Source of the DNA: UBA6168 sp964508135
Lineage (GTDB): Bacteria > Bacteroidota > Bacteroidia > Chitinophagales > Saprospiraceae
Direction: 5' to 3'
Assembly (NCBI GenBank): GCA_964508135.1
Contig: CAZDSU010000015.1
Coordinates: 1-64,000 of the forward strand
Length of the DNA stretch: 64,000 bases
Shown here: in pieces, positions 16,715 through 26,108 of the stretch
Numbering within the stretch: the stretch's first letter is position 1
Layout: every line of letters begins with the position of its first letter
Notes under the pieces: model-generated
What the model was told of the DNA's origin: nothing
What the model saw: only the letters and a program-made list of their open reading frames with translations
The model's database searches: none
Translations under genes and position numbers: made by a program

Positions 16715-17902
16715 TTGTCTTCCCACCTCGCCACATTTTTCAAGCACCCAACCGTCCGGACCACCGGCCTCCTTTTTGGCTTTTTCGGCCTTCTGTTCGG
16801 CACTTGGGCAGCGCTCATCCCATTCATCAAGCAAAAATTTGAACTGGACGAGGCACAGCTCGGTATGTTGCTGCTCTGCCTCCCGGCGGGCATCACGCTG
16901 ATGAACCCGTTCTCCGTTCCCATCCTCCACAAGCTGGGTGCGGTTCGCTCCGCAATCATCTCGTTGCCGCTCTCGGCGGCGCTGTTCACCCTACCTTTTG
17001 CCATGCCAAACGTGTGGCTCACTGGGGCGACGCTGTTTCTGGCGGGCACCGTCTTCTCGATGGTCAACATGTCCATGAACACTTGCGCTTCGCAAATAGA
17101 GCAGCGGGCGAACCTGCGCATCATGTCCACCTGCCACGGCCTCTGGAGCACTGGGGCCATGGTCGGCTCGGCACTGGCCAGCTTGGCGACGGGTTGGGGA
17201 ATGACTCCGCTGGCCTACGTCGGCTTGGTTTTCTTAGTGGAAATCATTGTGGTCTCCTTGTCAAAAAATGCACTTGCGGGCGTACCCGAAGAACCACATC
17301 AGGCAACTGAGGGGGCAAATGCCAAAGGCACAAGCACGCCCAGCGGCTTCATCTTCCCGAACAAAGCACTTTGGGTATTGGTGGCCATCAGCCTTAGCAC
17401 CAACCTGACCGAGGGCACCATGTCCGATTGGTCGGCGGTGTACCTGCGGGAAGTGGTAGGCAGCCCAGAGTCGGTGGCCGGATGGGGCTTTTCTGCCTAC
17501 GCCTTTTTCATGGCGGGCGGGCGCTTTCTCGGCGATGGGTTGATTGCGAATTTTGGCAGTAAGCCCGTGCTGCGCACAGGTGGTTTGGTAGCCGCCGCTG
17601 GGCTGCTGCTGGCAGTTCTTTTTCAAAACACGCCCACCGTGCTGGTCGGCTTCGCAATGGTAGGGGCGGGGGTTTCGCTCGGAGCGCCCATCATGTACGC
17701 CGCAGCGGCCAAGGTGCCGGGCATGGCCAAGGGTGCTGGCCTCGCCACGATGAACACATTTGCGATGATTGGATTCCTCGGCGGGCCAGCCGTTATCGGC
17801 TTTGTGGCCAAGGCGTTCAGCTTGCCGGTTGCGTTTGCGATGGTGGCTGGGGCGGCGCTGTTTTGGGCTTGGCGGGCCGGGCGGATGGGAACCGCCGCCT
17901 AA
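16715..17902 (+). CDS. MFS transporter, YbjJ-like
   Basis: 395-residue inner membrane permease with about 12 hydrophobic segments. N-half examples: TTGLLFGFFGLLFGTWAALI and LGMLLLCLPAGITLM; C-half: GWGFSAYAFFMAGGRFLGDGL and GAGVSLGAPIMYAAAAK. The AGGRFLGD stretch matches the loop motif of major facilitator proteins. The layout resembles the YbjJ/FucP-like group; the substrate is unknown. The start is TTG at 16715: no ATG exists before the first membrane segment, and the sequence from this codon (SSHLATFFKHPTVRTTG) has the expected polar N-terminus. Confidence 0.85.
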   Translation: MSSHLATFFKHPTVRTTGLLFGFFGLLFGTWAALIPFIKQKFELDEAQLGMLLLCLPAGITLMNPFSVPILHKLGAVRSAIISLPLSAALFTLPFAMPNVWLTGATLFLAGTVFSMVNMSMNTCASQIEQRANLRIMSTCHGLWSTGAMVGSALASLATGWGMTPLAYVGLVFLVEIIVVSLSKNALAGVPEEPHQATEGANAKGTSTPSGFIFPNKALWVLVAISLSTNLTEGTMSDWSAVYLREVVGSPESVAGWGFSAYAFFMAGGRFLGDGLIANFGSKPVLRTGGLVAAAGLLLAVLFQNTPTVLVGFAMVGAGVSLGAPIMYAAAAKVPGMAKGAGLATMNTFAMIGFLGGPAVIGFVAKAFSLPVAFAMVAGAALFWAWRAGRMGTAA

Positions 17903-17942
17903 CGTTTTTCCATTTGCTACCTTTGCAAGAAAAATTTCGACC

Positions 17943-19496
17943 ATGTCCTCACTCCGCTTTTCTCTGTTGTTCCTGTTGTTTTTGTCAAGAGCCACTGCCC
18001 AGTCGTGGTATTATCCTGAACTGAAAAATTTCGGGGCGCCCGAACTTGCCCCGTTCGAATTTGGCGTGGCCAGCGGCGATCCCCTGCCCGATGCCGTAGT
18101 GATTTGGACAAAGCTGTACATCGAAAGCGACAAGCCAGAATTGGTCAGCTGGGAAATGGCCATTGATACAATGATGCAAAACCTCGTGCAGACGGGCGAA
18201 GAATTTACCTACGGAACATCGGCGCTGACCGTCAAAGTGGACGTCAAGAACCTCGAACCCGGCACTACCTATTTTTACCGATTCAAGTACAGAGACCATT
18301 TTTCGCCCATTGGGCGGACGAAAACCGCTTCGCAAAATGCGGGCTTGCTCCGCTTGGCAGTGGTCAGTTGCGCCGACTACGCAAGTGGGTACTACAACGC
18401 CTTCGACCATATTGCGAAGCGAAACGACCTCGACGCCGTGCTGCACCTCGGCGACTACATCTACGAGTATGGCGTTTGGCGGGGCGGCCCCCCGCGGATG
18501 CGCCGCCACCGCTACCGCGAGCAGATACCCGACAAGACCTGCACCGAACTGAAGGACTATCGCACCCGATACGGCCAGTACCGCCTCGATGCGCAGTTGC
18601 GGGAGTGCCATCGCCTACACCCGTTCATCGTCATCTGGGACGACCACGAGATAGCCAACAACGCCAACGTCACCGGATCGGAAAGGGGTGGCGGTGACTG
18701 GGAGGCTCGGAAGACCGCCGCCAAGCAGGCCTATTTCGAGTGGATGCCCATCCGGGAGAACGCCGAGCGCAGCATCGTGCGCAGTTTTTCCTTCGGAAAG
18801 CTGGCGGAACTCTGGATGCTCGATGGCCGACTCGAAGGCCGCAGCCCGCAGGCCACAGGCCCGAACGACCCTGTGCTCAACTCGCCCGACCGCCACATGC
18901 TCGGCCAACGACAGACGGATTGGCTGCTGAATGGCATGGCCGCCTCCGGGGCCAAGTGGAAAGTTGTAGGCAACCAAGTGGTTTTCAGCCAGTTGAACGA
19001 CAGCAAGGTTTTCAACCGCAGGCCCGCCGTGCGGATGGACCGCTGGGATGGCTACCCGGCAGAGCGTCAACACATTTTTGATACCATCGAAAAAAAGGGG
19101 TTGAACAACATCGTCGTGCTGACGGGCGACGTACACACCTCCTGGGCTTTTGAGCTGACCGCCGACCCTGTCGACCACAACCGTTACGACCGCAAAACAG
19201 GCAAAGGCGTGGTGGGCGCCGAGTTTGTGACGCCGAGCGTGACTTCGTTCAACTTCGACGACGTGGTGCCCAAAATCATTTCCTGCGTGGCAAAAAGGCG
19301 CTTCAAAAAAAAGAAAAACAATCCGCACCTTCGCTACGTGGACCTCAACCACCACGGCTACCTGACCCTAACGCTCACGTCGGAGCGGGCACAGGCCGAC
19401 TGGTTTTTTGTGAAAAGAAAAGACCGGGTGGACACGAGGGTGAAACTCAAAGCAAGCCGCCATATTTTGGCGGATGGCAAGAAAATTGAAAAATGA
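17943..19496 (+). CDS. phoD: PhoD-like alkaline phosphatase / phosphodiesterase
   Basis: 517-residue secreted metallo-phosphoesterase. Signal peptide MSSLRFSLLFLLFLSRATAQ. An N-terminal Fn3-like domain (FEFGVASGDPLPDAVVIWTK ... LEPGTTYFYRFK) comes before the catalytic PhoD domain from residue ~130: LAVVSCADYASGYYNAFDHIA, AVLHLGDYIYEYG, IVIWDDHEIANN (metal ligands), AKWKVVGNQVVFSQL, and VVLTGDVHTSWAFEL. PhoD enzymes use Ca/Fe to release phosphate from esters outside the cell. The ATG at 17943 was chosen because it starts the signal peptide. 40 nt after the MFS gene on the same strand. Confidence 0.92.
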   Translation: MSSLRFSLLFLLFLSRATAQSWYYPELKNFGAPELAPFEFGVASGDPLPDAVVIWTKLYIESDKPELVSWEMAIDTMMQNLVQTGEEFTYGTSALTVKVDVKNLEPGTTYFYRFKYRDHFSPIGRTKTASQNAGLLRLAVVSCADYASGYYNAFDHIAKRNDLDAVLHLGDYIYEYGVWRGGPPRMRRHRYREQIPDKTCTELKDYRTRYGQYRLDAQLRECHRLHPFIVIWDDHEIANNANVTGSERGGGDWEARKTAAKQAYFEWMPIRENAERSIVRSFSFGKLAELWMLDGRLEGRSPQATGPNDPVLNSPDRHMLGQRQTDWLLNGMAASGAKWKVVGNQVVFSQLNDSKVFNRRPAVRMDRWDGYPAERQHIFDTIEKKGLNNIVVLTGDVHTSWAFELTADPVDHNRYDRKTGKGVVGAEFVTPSVTSFNFDDVVPKIISCVAKRRFKKKKNNPHLRYVDLNHHGYLTLTLTSERAQADWFFVKRKDRVDTRVKLKASRHILADGKKIEK

Positions 19497-19588
19497 GGTA
19501 ATGCTGTGACCATCCAATTTATTTAGGCATCACGGTACGATTCTAACGGCCAGCCAATAATTTGGGCGGCCACAAACTATTTTTTGCA

Positions 19589-20011
19589 ATGAAAAAAATA
19601 TTGGTTCTACTCCCACTTTGCTCCATGCTGCTTTGGCAGGCCTGTTCCGATGAAAAAACGGGTGTCACGCAGCCGCTCAACCCCAACGGCGACAGCGAAC
19701 TTGCCCTGCTCATGCGCCAGATGTTCGATGATGGGGTGCGGGTGAAGGAGCAAATCCAAAACGGCCAAGCGGTGGACGTCCAAGTGGATTTTGAGAAAAT
19801 CCTCACGGCCAAGGCAACCGACCCAGAGAAGATGCAACCTGCTGAGTTTCCTGATCTTGCGACCGCCTACGTGGAGGCGATGCGGGCTTTGAAGGCGGCC
19901 AAGCCCGAAGAAGCGGAGGCGCTCTACTCGACCATGGTGACCACCTGCATGAACTGCCACCACAACACCTGCCCTGGGCCGGTGGTGCGCATTAAAAAGC
20001 TGATTTTATAA
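19589..20011 (+). CDS. Small lipoprotein with a CxxCH haem-binding motif
   Basis: 140 residues. MKKILVLLPLCSMLLWQAC is a lipoprotein signal (LWQAC). The mature part is helical (LALLMRQMFDDGVRVKEQI ... FPDLATAYVEAMRALKAAKPEEAEALYSTM) and ends in TTCMNCHHNTCPGPVVRIKKL. The single CMNCH and the helical build resemble a cytochrome c'-like or small c-type cytochrome that takes haem covalently in the periplasm. No redox partner is nearby. An ATAATTTG string at 19556-19563, 25 nt upstream, is a possible -7 element. Confidence 0.75.
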   Translation: MKKILVLLPLCSMLLWQACSDEKTGVTQPLNPNGDSELALLMRQMFDDGVRVKEQIQNGQAVDVQVDFEKILTAKATDPEKMQPAEFPDLATAYVEAMRALKAAKPEEAEALYSTMVTTCMNCHHNTCPGPVVRIKKLIL

Positions 20012-20055
20012 GTGGCAGGTAGGAGATTGTGATAGAGCTATTACCGGGCGCATAA

Positions 20056-20092
20056 AACAAAAAAGGGCTGCCGATAGGCAACCCTTTTTTGT
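20056..20092. terminator. Bidirectional terminator
   Basis: AAAAAAGGG-TGCC pairs with GGCA-CCCTTTTTT between the convergent cytochrome-like and coiled-coil genes; both ends give a T run on their own strand. Confidence 0.85.
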
Positions 20093-20110
20093 TTGAAACC
20101 CAACGGGGTT

Positions 20111-21094
20111 TTACTTCAAGGTCAGTTTGGAAGTACCTGCCAAGAAGCCTTTGTTGTACACTTCAACCTGGTATGCGCCCTTCACGAACGAGGCGTTGCT
20201 TGGTGCCCAAACGATGCAGGATTGCGCTTCGTTGTTGGAGTAGTCAATCTCCTCCATCTTGGTGAAGCGCACCTCTTCGCCGGTTTTTTTGTTGATAAGC
20301 ATTCCAGATCCCATGTCCTCGATGGCAAGGGTTTCGCCCAGCGGGTTGATGATGCGGACGTAGAACTTCTCCGAGCCAGCTTTTGCCACTTCGTTTTCGA
20401 CGGTGGTGAAGCAAACTTTAATTTGGTCAACGCTTTTTGCGGAGTTTTCGTCCTTCACCTTGCCGCTGCCTTTAACTTTCTGGCCCACTGCAGAGATGGA
20501 TTTCATTTTGATGACGGAAGCGATGTTCACCTTCTCAGAAAGCTTTTCTTTTTCACTCACGAGGGTAGCCTTGGTGCTGCTAAGTTCCTCGTTTTCAACG
20601 GCTTTGCTCTGAAGGTCTGCGGCAAGGCGCTCCTTCTCGGTACTGAGGTTGGCATTCTCGCCAGCCAATGCTTCGTTCTCAGATTTTAGTTTTTCTATCT
20701 GAGCCATGTACTGGCTTGCTTGCGACTTCATGTTGTCAATTTCGATACGAGCCTTGTCGAGCGAGCCTTTGTTTTTGAGCAAGCCCGAAATTTTATCACG
20801 CTGTTGCTCAAGTTCTGCTTTTTGTTGGTCAATGACGGCGTTCAGCTCCTGGTTCGTCGTTTTCTGTCCTTCGAGGTCGGTAAGTGCTTGGTTGTACTGG
20901 GTTTCCAGTTCAGCCTTGAGCTTTTGCGTTTCGTCCAAGTCGGACATGGTCGTCTCCAACTGGCGGCTCTTCTGCATGTTCTGGTAGGCCAGGTAGCCAA
21001 TGATGCCAAGGAGTAGTACCCCAATTACTGCGGCAATCGCAATAAAATTTTGATTAGGTTTGTTCTGATTGAAAGAAGGATTGTTGCTAGTCAT
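20111..21094 (-). CDS. Membrane-anchored coiled-coil protein
   Basis: 327 residues. A polar N-terminus (MTSNNPSFNQNKPNQN) leads into one membrane helix (FIAIAAVIGVLLLGIIGYLAY), then a long coiled coil from ~45 to ~190 rich in Glu, Lys, Gln and Leu. The C-terminal ~130 residues (VKGSGKVKDENSAKSVDQIKVCFTTVENEVA ... KGAYQVEVYNKGFLAGTSKLTLK) look like a beta-sandwich domain. A homologous arrangement is common in Saprospiria but has no known function. It may project the domain into the periplasm. Single-gene unit with a shared terminator. Confidence 0.8.
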   Translation of the reverse strand: MTSNNPSFNQNKPNQNFIAIAAVIGVLLLGIIGYLAYQNMQKSRQLETTMSDLDETQKLKAELETQYNQALTDLEGQKTTNQELNAVIDQQKAELEQQRDKISGLLKNKGSLDKARIEIDNMKSQASQYMAQIEKLKSENEALAGENANLSTEKERLAADLQSKAVENEELSSTKATLVSEKEKLSEKVNIASVIKMKSISAVGQKVKGSGKVKDENSAKSVDQIKVCFTTVENEVAKAGSEKFYVRIINPLGETLAIEDMGSGMLINKKTGEEVRFTKMEEIDYSNNEAQSCIVWAPSNASFVKGAYQVEVYNKGFLAGTSKLTLK

Positions 21095-21495
21095 GATTGA
21101 AATTTTTACGTGGTTCTTGAAAAGATTTTTTAGAATATGTAAATAGAACTACGCAATAGGCTTTATGTTTTAATTCCAAAGGGAAAGGTATTGATATTTT
21201 GAATTGTTCGGTATCGTCACCAAATTTTTTTTTGTTTAAACTGTAGAAACTTCCACTTCCACAAATTTTTGCACCCCGAGGTCTTGGGTTTCGATACCCT
21301 TCTATTCAGCGGATAACCAAAGGAAATCATATCCCAGAGAGCGTTGGTCATCGAAGCTCCAAGCAATCAACTCGACAAAAATACCGGTTGGCGAAACTTT
21401 AACGCCTGGTTAATGGCACAATCAAATTTCGATGCCACCAGTTCAAAAACTGGCAAGTTTCGAAATGCTCGCCGCATATTCACGCATAATTTACC
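21095..21495. other. Divergent intergenic region
   Basis: About 400 bases between the divergent coiled-coil and histidine kinase genes. No open frame with protein-like sequence and no clear promoter match were seen; the left half is AT-rich. Confidence 0.5.
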
Positions 21496-22758
21496 ATGTC
21501 ACGACACCTGCTTGCCGGTATTTTGCTCCTTTCGCTTTCCGTGCTGACTTTCGTTCAGTTTCGGCTGCTGCTGGCCGGGGTGCGCCTGGAGAAGCAACGC
21601 TTCGACCAGCGCACCGAAGCTGCCCTCCTGGCCGTGGCCGATTCGCTCAACCTGCCCGATGCCCGCAGCAGTGCTCTGATTGACCGCCTCAAAATTGGGC
21701 GACTGACCAACGTGGCCACGCTCGTCCACCCGATATCGGACTCACTGGATGCACTGCTGAAACGGGAGCTTCACCGACGGGACATCAACGCTGGCTTTGC
21801 GTTTGCATTTACACCTATTTACAATGGCCAGGTTTTATTGGCAAACAAAAATTACCAATCCTCGCAATTCCAATTTGGGCGATACCAGGTACCGCTTGGC
21901 AGCCACATCATCGGCAACTGCCATTTCGAGCCGTTGCTCCACTTCGACGTGCCCAACCTGTTCGGCTACCTGTTGGGGGAGCTACGGGGACTAGTGGTGC
22001 CATCGGTGCTTTGCCTGTTGGCCATTTTGCTTTGCTTTTTGTTGTTGCTAAATATTTTGAAGAAAGAACGACAGCTCAACGCCATCAAAAACGATTTCAT
22101 CAACAACCTGACGCACGAGCTGAAAACCCCGGCATTTTCCATTTCGCTTTCTTCAAAAATGGCGAAGGAAAGCCTCTCCAAAAACGACCCTCAGCGGGCA
22201 GCTGGCTTTTTGCAACTTATTGAAAATGAGAACAATAAGATTAAAACGCACGTGGAAAAAGTGCTGGAACTTGCCAGCTTGGAAAGCCCCCGCTACAACC
22301 TGCACAAAAGCACGGCGAGTATCCACCAAATCATTCAAGCGGTAGCGACGGCGTTCGCAGCGGAACTGGACAGCAAGCAGGGCACACTTGCCCTCCACCT
22401 TCAGGCCGACCCCGACACGGCTTTTGTAGATGTTGAACACTTGAAAAACGCACTACAAAACCTGTTGGAAAACAGCCTCAAATACAGTCCCAACCAACCG
22501 GAAATCGAAATTTCGACCATGAAAAAAGGCAAGTGGCTAATGATTGCCGTGAGCGACAAAGGGCAGGGCATTGACCCCGTTTACCAAAAAAAGGTTTTTG
22601 ACAAGTTTTTCAGGGTGCCAAACAGCGAAATACAAGCAAAGGGATTTGGCCTCGGACTGAGCTATGTAATGCAAATAGCGAAGGCGCATGGCGGAAAGGT
22701 GACGGTGGAGAGCGAGCCGGGAGCAGGGTCGAAGTTTACGATTGTTTTGCCAGCTTGA
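21496..22758 (+). CDS. Two-component sensor histidine kinase
   Basis: 420 residues. Two membrane segments (residues ~5-25 and ~165-190) enclose a periplasmic sensor of ~140 residues with no recognised fold. The cytoplasmic part has HisKA (NDFINNLTHELKTPAFSISL, phospho-acceptor His in THELKTP) and HATPase_c: N box LENSLKYSPN, G1 DKGQGI, F box VFDKFFRVP, G2 GFGLGLSYVMQIAKAHGG. All catalytic boxes are intact. It lacks HAMP and PAS domains. No response regulator gene is adjacent, so its partner is encoded elsewhere. Confidence 0.92.
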   Translation: MSRHLLAGILLLSLSVLTFVQFRLLLAGVRLEKQRFDQRTEAALLAVADSLNLPDARSSALIDRLKIGRLTNVATLVHPISDSLDALLKRELHRRDINAGFAFAFTPIYNGQVLLANKNYQSSQFQFGRYQVPLGSHIIGNCHFEPLLHFDVPNLFGYLLGELRGLVVPSVLCLLAILLCFLLLLNILKKERQLNAIKNDFINNLTHELKTPAFSISLSSKMAKESLSKNDPQRAAGFLQLIENENNKIKTHVEKVLELASLESPRYNLHKSTASIHQIIQAVATAFAAELDSKQGTLALHLQADPDTAFVDVEHLKNALQNLLENSLKYSPNQPEIEISTMKKGKWLMIAVSDKGQGIDPVYQKKVFDKFFRVPNSEIQAKGFGLGLSYVMQIAKAHGGKVTVESEPGAGSKFTIVLPA

Positions 22759-22860
22759 GAAAGTTGGAAAGTTAAAAACCTGATTTCTGTTATAGAACAA
22801 CCAAGGCCTGAAGCATCTTTATCCTTGATTTAATCGTTCTTTGCCCATTCTTTCATTGCC

Positions 22861-24351
22861 ATGAGAATCAAGTCCCGCCTCCTCAAGCCCATTGCCCTTC
22901 GCATTGCTCGCAACATCGAGCGGTGGAGCGCCGATGCACCTGCTGCGCAGGAGCTTGTTTTCCAGCAATTGATTAAAAATGGACGGCGCACTGCCTTCGG
23001 GCGGGAACAGGGTTTTGATAAAATCAATAGCCACGAATCCTTCCGGGCGCAAGTGCCGCTGCGTGACTACGAGGCACTGCGGCCTTGGGTGGAGCGCATC
23101 AAAACCGGCGAACGGGACGTTCTATGGCCGGGCCTCCCTAAATACTTCGCCAAGACCAGCGGCACCACCTCCGGCGTCAAGTACATCCCGCTCACCCGGG
23201 ACTCCATGCCCAACCACTTCGGCACGGCCCGCAATGCGCTGTTCAACTATGCAGCCCGCACGGGCAATTACAGTTTTTTTGACGGCAAAATGATTTTCCT
23301 CTCCGGCAGCCCCGAACTGGACACCGTGGGAAGCATTCCCGCAGGGCGGCTTTCTGGCATCGTGAATCACGAAATACCCGCTTGGCTTCGCACCAGCCAA
23401 CTGCCCAGCTACCCCACCAACTGCATCGAGGATTGGGAGCAAAAACTAGAGGCCATCACCACCGAAACGCTGGGGCAGGACTTGCGCCTCATCAGCGGCA
23501 TACCGCCCTGGGTGCAGATGTACTACGAGCGGTTGCTGGAACGCAGTGGTAAGCGCCACGTCAAGGATATTTTCCCCAATTTCAATGTCTTCGTGTACGG
23601 CGGCGTGAACTTCGAGCCTTACCGGGCGGGACTGGAAGCGCTCGTCGGCCAGCGCCTCGACAGCGTGGAGACCTACCCAGCTAGCGAGGGTTTCATCGCC
23701 TTTCAGGACAGCCAGACCGAACCGGGGCTGCTGCTCAACGCCGCCTCTGGCATCTTCTTCGAGTTCGTGCCAATGGAAGAGGTTTTCAACGAAAACCCTA
23801 CCCGCCTCTTGCTCCGCAATGTGGAGCTTGGCGTAAACTATGCCCTCATCATCAACAACAACGCCGGGCTTTGGGGCTACAACATCGGCGACACGGTGGA
23901 GTTCGTCTCCCGCAACCCCTACCGCCTGCGGGTCACCGGGCGGGTGAAGCACTTCATTTCCGCCTTTGGCGAACACGTGATAGGCAAGGAGGTGGACGCT
24001 GCCATGCTTGCCGCCGCTCAGGCTGCCGGGGTGGGTATCGTGGAGTACACGGTGGCCCCACAGGTATCGCCGCAGGAGGGTGGGCTACCCTACCACGAGT
24101 GGTTCGTGGAGTTCGACCAACAGCCCGACGACCTGTTGCGCTTTGCGCAACTGCTTGACAATGAGATGGTCAGGCAGAACATCTACTACGCCGACCTCAT
24201 CAAGGGCAATATCCTGCGCCCACTTAAAATCGTGATGCTGCCCCGTGACGCTTTCCGCACCTACATGAAATCGCAGGGGAAACTTGGCGGACAGAATAAG
24301 GTGCCGAGGTTGGCGAACGATAGGAAGGTGGTGGAGGGGCTGGTGGGGTGA
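22861..24351 (+). CDS. GH3 auxin-responsive promoter family protein (acyl-adenylate-forming enzyme)
   Basis: 496 residues, full length for bacterial GH3 homologues. GH3 proteins activate a carboxylic acid with ATP and join it to an amino acid or other amine; the substrates of bacterial ones are unknown. ATP-site motifs: YFAKTSGTTSGVKYIP (motif 1), YPASEGFIAF (motif 2) and GYNIGDTVEFVSRNPYRLRVTGRVKHFISAFGEHVIGKEV (motif 3 region). Start ATG 22861 gives MRIKSRLLKPIALRIARNIE, typical of the family. Followed after 125 nt by DUF1990 on the same strand. Confidence 0.93.
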   Translation: MRIKSRLLKPIALRIARNIERWSADAPAAQELVFQQLIKNGRRTAFGREQGFDKINSHESFRAQVPLRDYEALRPWVERIKTGERDVLWPGLPKYFAKTSGTTSGVKYIPLTRDSMPNHFGTARNALFNYAARTGNYSFFDGKMIFLSGSPELDTVGSIPAGRLSGIVNHEIPAWLRTSQLPSYPTNCIEDWEQKLEAITTETLGQDLRLISGIPPWVQMYYERLLERSGKRHVKDIFPNFNVFVYGGVNFEPYRAGLEALVGQRLDSVETYPASEGFIAFQDSQTEPGLLLNAASGIFFEFVPMEEVFNENPTRLLLRNVELGVNYALIINNNAGLWGYNIGDTVEFVSRNPYRLRVTGRVKHFISAFGEHVIGKEVDAAMLAAAQAAGVGIVEYTVAPQVSPQEGGLPYHEWFVEFDQQPDDLLRFAQLLDNEMVRQNIYYADLIKGNILRPLKIVMLPRDAFRTYMKSQGKLGGQNKVPRLANDRKVVEGLVG

Positions 24352-24476
24352 TGCTGCCTGTTTGCCAAGCGTTTGCACTGACAAGTTGCCAACCTCTCAA
24401 AACTTCCTCCATTTCTCGCTCGTTTTCAAAAACCCAAATCAAAGTTGGCCGTTTAGCTTTCAATAAAAATTGAAAC

Positions 24477-25052
24477 ATGGTCACCATTCAAAAACCTTCC
24501 AAAGATGCCATTCAACGCTTCCTGCAAAAACAGGCCAATACTGGCTTCTCATACCCACAAGTACATTTCACCGAAAAAGAAGAAGCCGTGCCAGGCTACA
24601 ACAACGACCACAACCGGGTGCTGCTCGGCAAGGGGCAAGCCGTGTACGATGCTGCCTGCGAGGCCCTCCGCCATTGGCAGATGTTCCCCGGCGACTGGGC
24701 GTGGGTTGAACCACCAAGCGCCCCCATCCAAACGGGCCAAACACTGGCGATGGTTACCAAAGTCTTTGGCCTGCATTGGCTAAATGGCTGCCGCATCGTG
24801 TACACATTGGATGGAACGGGGCCGGAACGCCGTTTCGGTTTTGCCTACGGCACACTACCGGAGCATATCGAATGCGGAGAGGAGCGTTTCAGTGTTGAGT
24901 GGCGGGCCGATGACACCGTTTGGTACGACCTGAAAGCCTTCTCTCATCCCCGTCTTTGGCTGGTCTGGCTGGCCTACCCCGTGGCAAGGTACTTGCAGCG
25001 GCGATTCGTTCGGGAGTCGCTACAGCGGATGAAATCAAAAATTGAAAATTGA
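24477..25052 (+). CDS. DUF1990 family protein
   Basis: 191 residues. Matches the DUF1990 pattern: FSYPQVHFT, NNDHNRVLLGKGQAVYDAACEALRHWQMFPGDWAWVEPPSAPIQTGQTLAMV, RRFGFAYGTLPEHIECGEERFSVEW, then WYDLKAFSHPRLWLVWLAYPVARYLQRRF. The last segment may rest on a membrane. Its neighbour is a YndJ-like membrane protein, a pairing remembered from other genomes, which suggests they act together. The function of both is unknown. Confidence 0.88.
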   Translation: MVTIQKPSKDAIQRFLQKQANTGFSYPQVHFTEKEEAVPGYNNDHNRVLLGKGQAVYDAACEALRHWQMFPGDWAWVEPPSAPIQTGQTLAMVTKVFGLHWLNGCRIVYTLDGTGPERRFGFAYGTLPEHIECGEERFSVEWRADDTVWYDLKAFSHPRLWLVWLAYPVARYLQRRFVRESLQRMKSKIEN

Positions 25053-25097
25053 AAAATTGAGAATTAGTGCGCTGGCCTTCCATTTTCAATTTTCAAT
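25041..25097. repeat. Inverted repeat between DUF1990 and yndJ-like gene
   Basis: ATTGAAAATTGAAAA at 25041-25055 is perfectly inverted at 25083-25097. The left arm overlaps the last codons of DUF1990. It may form a weak AT-rich stem between the two genes. Confidence 0.6.
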
Positions 25098-25106
25098 TAG
25101 AACACA

Positions 25107-26045
25107 ATGCTGAAAACTACCCATCAATACCGCATCCTTATTGGCCTCGTGCTTTGGCAGGTTTGGATGCTGGCCGTGCTGCCACACCCGTTGGACGTGG
25201 CATGGGGTAGGGGCATCCTGCTGCTCGCCCCGTTTGTGATAGTACCCCTAGTGACGGACGTGTTGGCCCGCACTGTTCCGTTTTCATCGTCCAAACTTTT
25301 GCCCAAAATCATCCGTTGGCAATTGCCTTCGGCAATCCTGTTTGCACTGGCTTTTTTGCTGCCAAATGGCTGGTTGTCAATGCTTTGTGTATTGCCCTGG
25401 GTGGGCGTCACTTTTTCTTTAGCTTGGATTGGTGGGCTTCAAATCTGGCAAGGAGCTTGGCGAAACCCAGCTGCGTTCAGCATATCGGCGGGCATGGTTT
25501 ATTTGTCCGTGGCAGCTGTTTGGGCGGTGATGGAGCGGGCGGGCATCATCCCCTTTGGCTTCAATCCCGAAATCATCTTCCTGACCATCGTGCATTTTCA
25601 CTACGCCGGGTTCGTGCTGCCCGTGCTCGCTGGTTTGTCTATTGGACAGTTGGGCAGCAGCGTTTTCAACCAAATCACCTGCTATATGACGGTGGCCGCC
25701 GTGGGGCTGTTGGCCGTGGGCATCACCTTGACGCAGCTGGGTTTCGGCCATGACTTTGAACTGGTAAGTGCCTGGATAATGGCGCTTTCTGCGGCGGCAG
25801 TGGCTGCGATGCACCTGCGTTTGGCTTCTCAAAAAGGCAATTCATTGAAAACCAGACTATTGTGGGCAACGGCTGGCATGGCATTGTTCGGCGGGATGTT
25901 ACTTGCCGGACTGTACGGCACCAGGTTCATCGCACCCATCGCTTGGCTGGGCATCCCGATGATGCGGGCGCTGCACGGGACTTTGAATGCGGTGGGGTTC
26001 AGCTTATGTGCCATCGGTGGTTGGTGGGTATTTTCTAAAAAATAA
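25107..26045 (+). CDS. YndJ-like multi-pass membrane protein
   Basis: 312 residues with about nine to ten hydrophobic helices (for example IRWQLPSAILFALAFLLPNG, IIFLTIVHFHYAGFVLPVLAGL, MALFGGMLLAGLYGTRFIAPI). The conserved HFHYAGF stretch and the final MMRALHGTLNAVGFSLCAIGGW match YndJ family proteins; the His residues may be functional. It follows DUF1990 by 54 nt on the same strand. Role unknown; possibly a transporter or membrane enzyme. Confidence 0.82.
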   Translation: MLKTTHQYRILIGLVLWQVWMLAVLPHPLDVAWGRGILLLAPFVIVPLVTDVLARTVPFSSSKLLPKIIRWQLPSAILFALAFLLPNGWLSMLCVLPWVGVTFSLAWIGGLQIWQGAWRNPAAFSISAGMVYLSVAAVWAVMERAGIIPFGFNPEIIFLTIVHFHYAGFVLPVLAGLSIGQLGSSVFNQITCYMTVAAVGLLAVGITLTQLGFGHDFELVSAWIMALSAAAVAAMHLRLASQKGNSLKTRLLWATAGMALFGGMLLAGLYGTRFIAPIAWLGIPMMRALHGTLNAVGFSLCAIGGWWVFSKK

Positions 26046-26108
26046 TCAGGCTGTAACATCATTCTCTCATTCCACCATTCTCTCATTCATTCATTCATTT
26101 TAGCCCCC

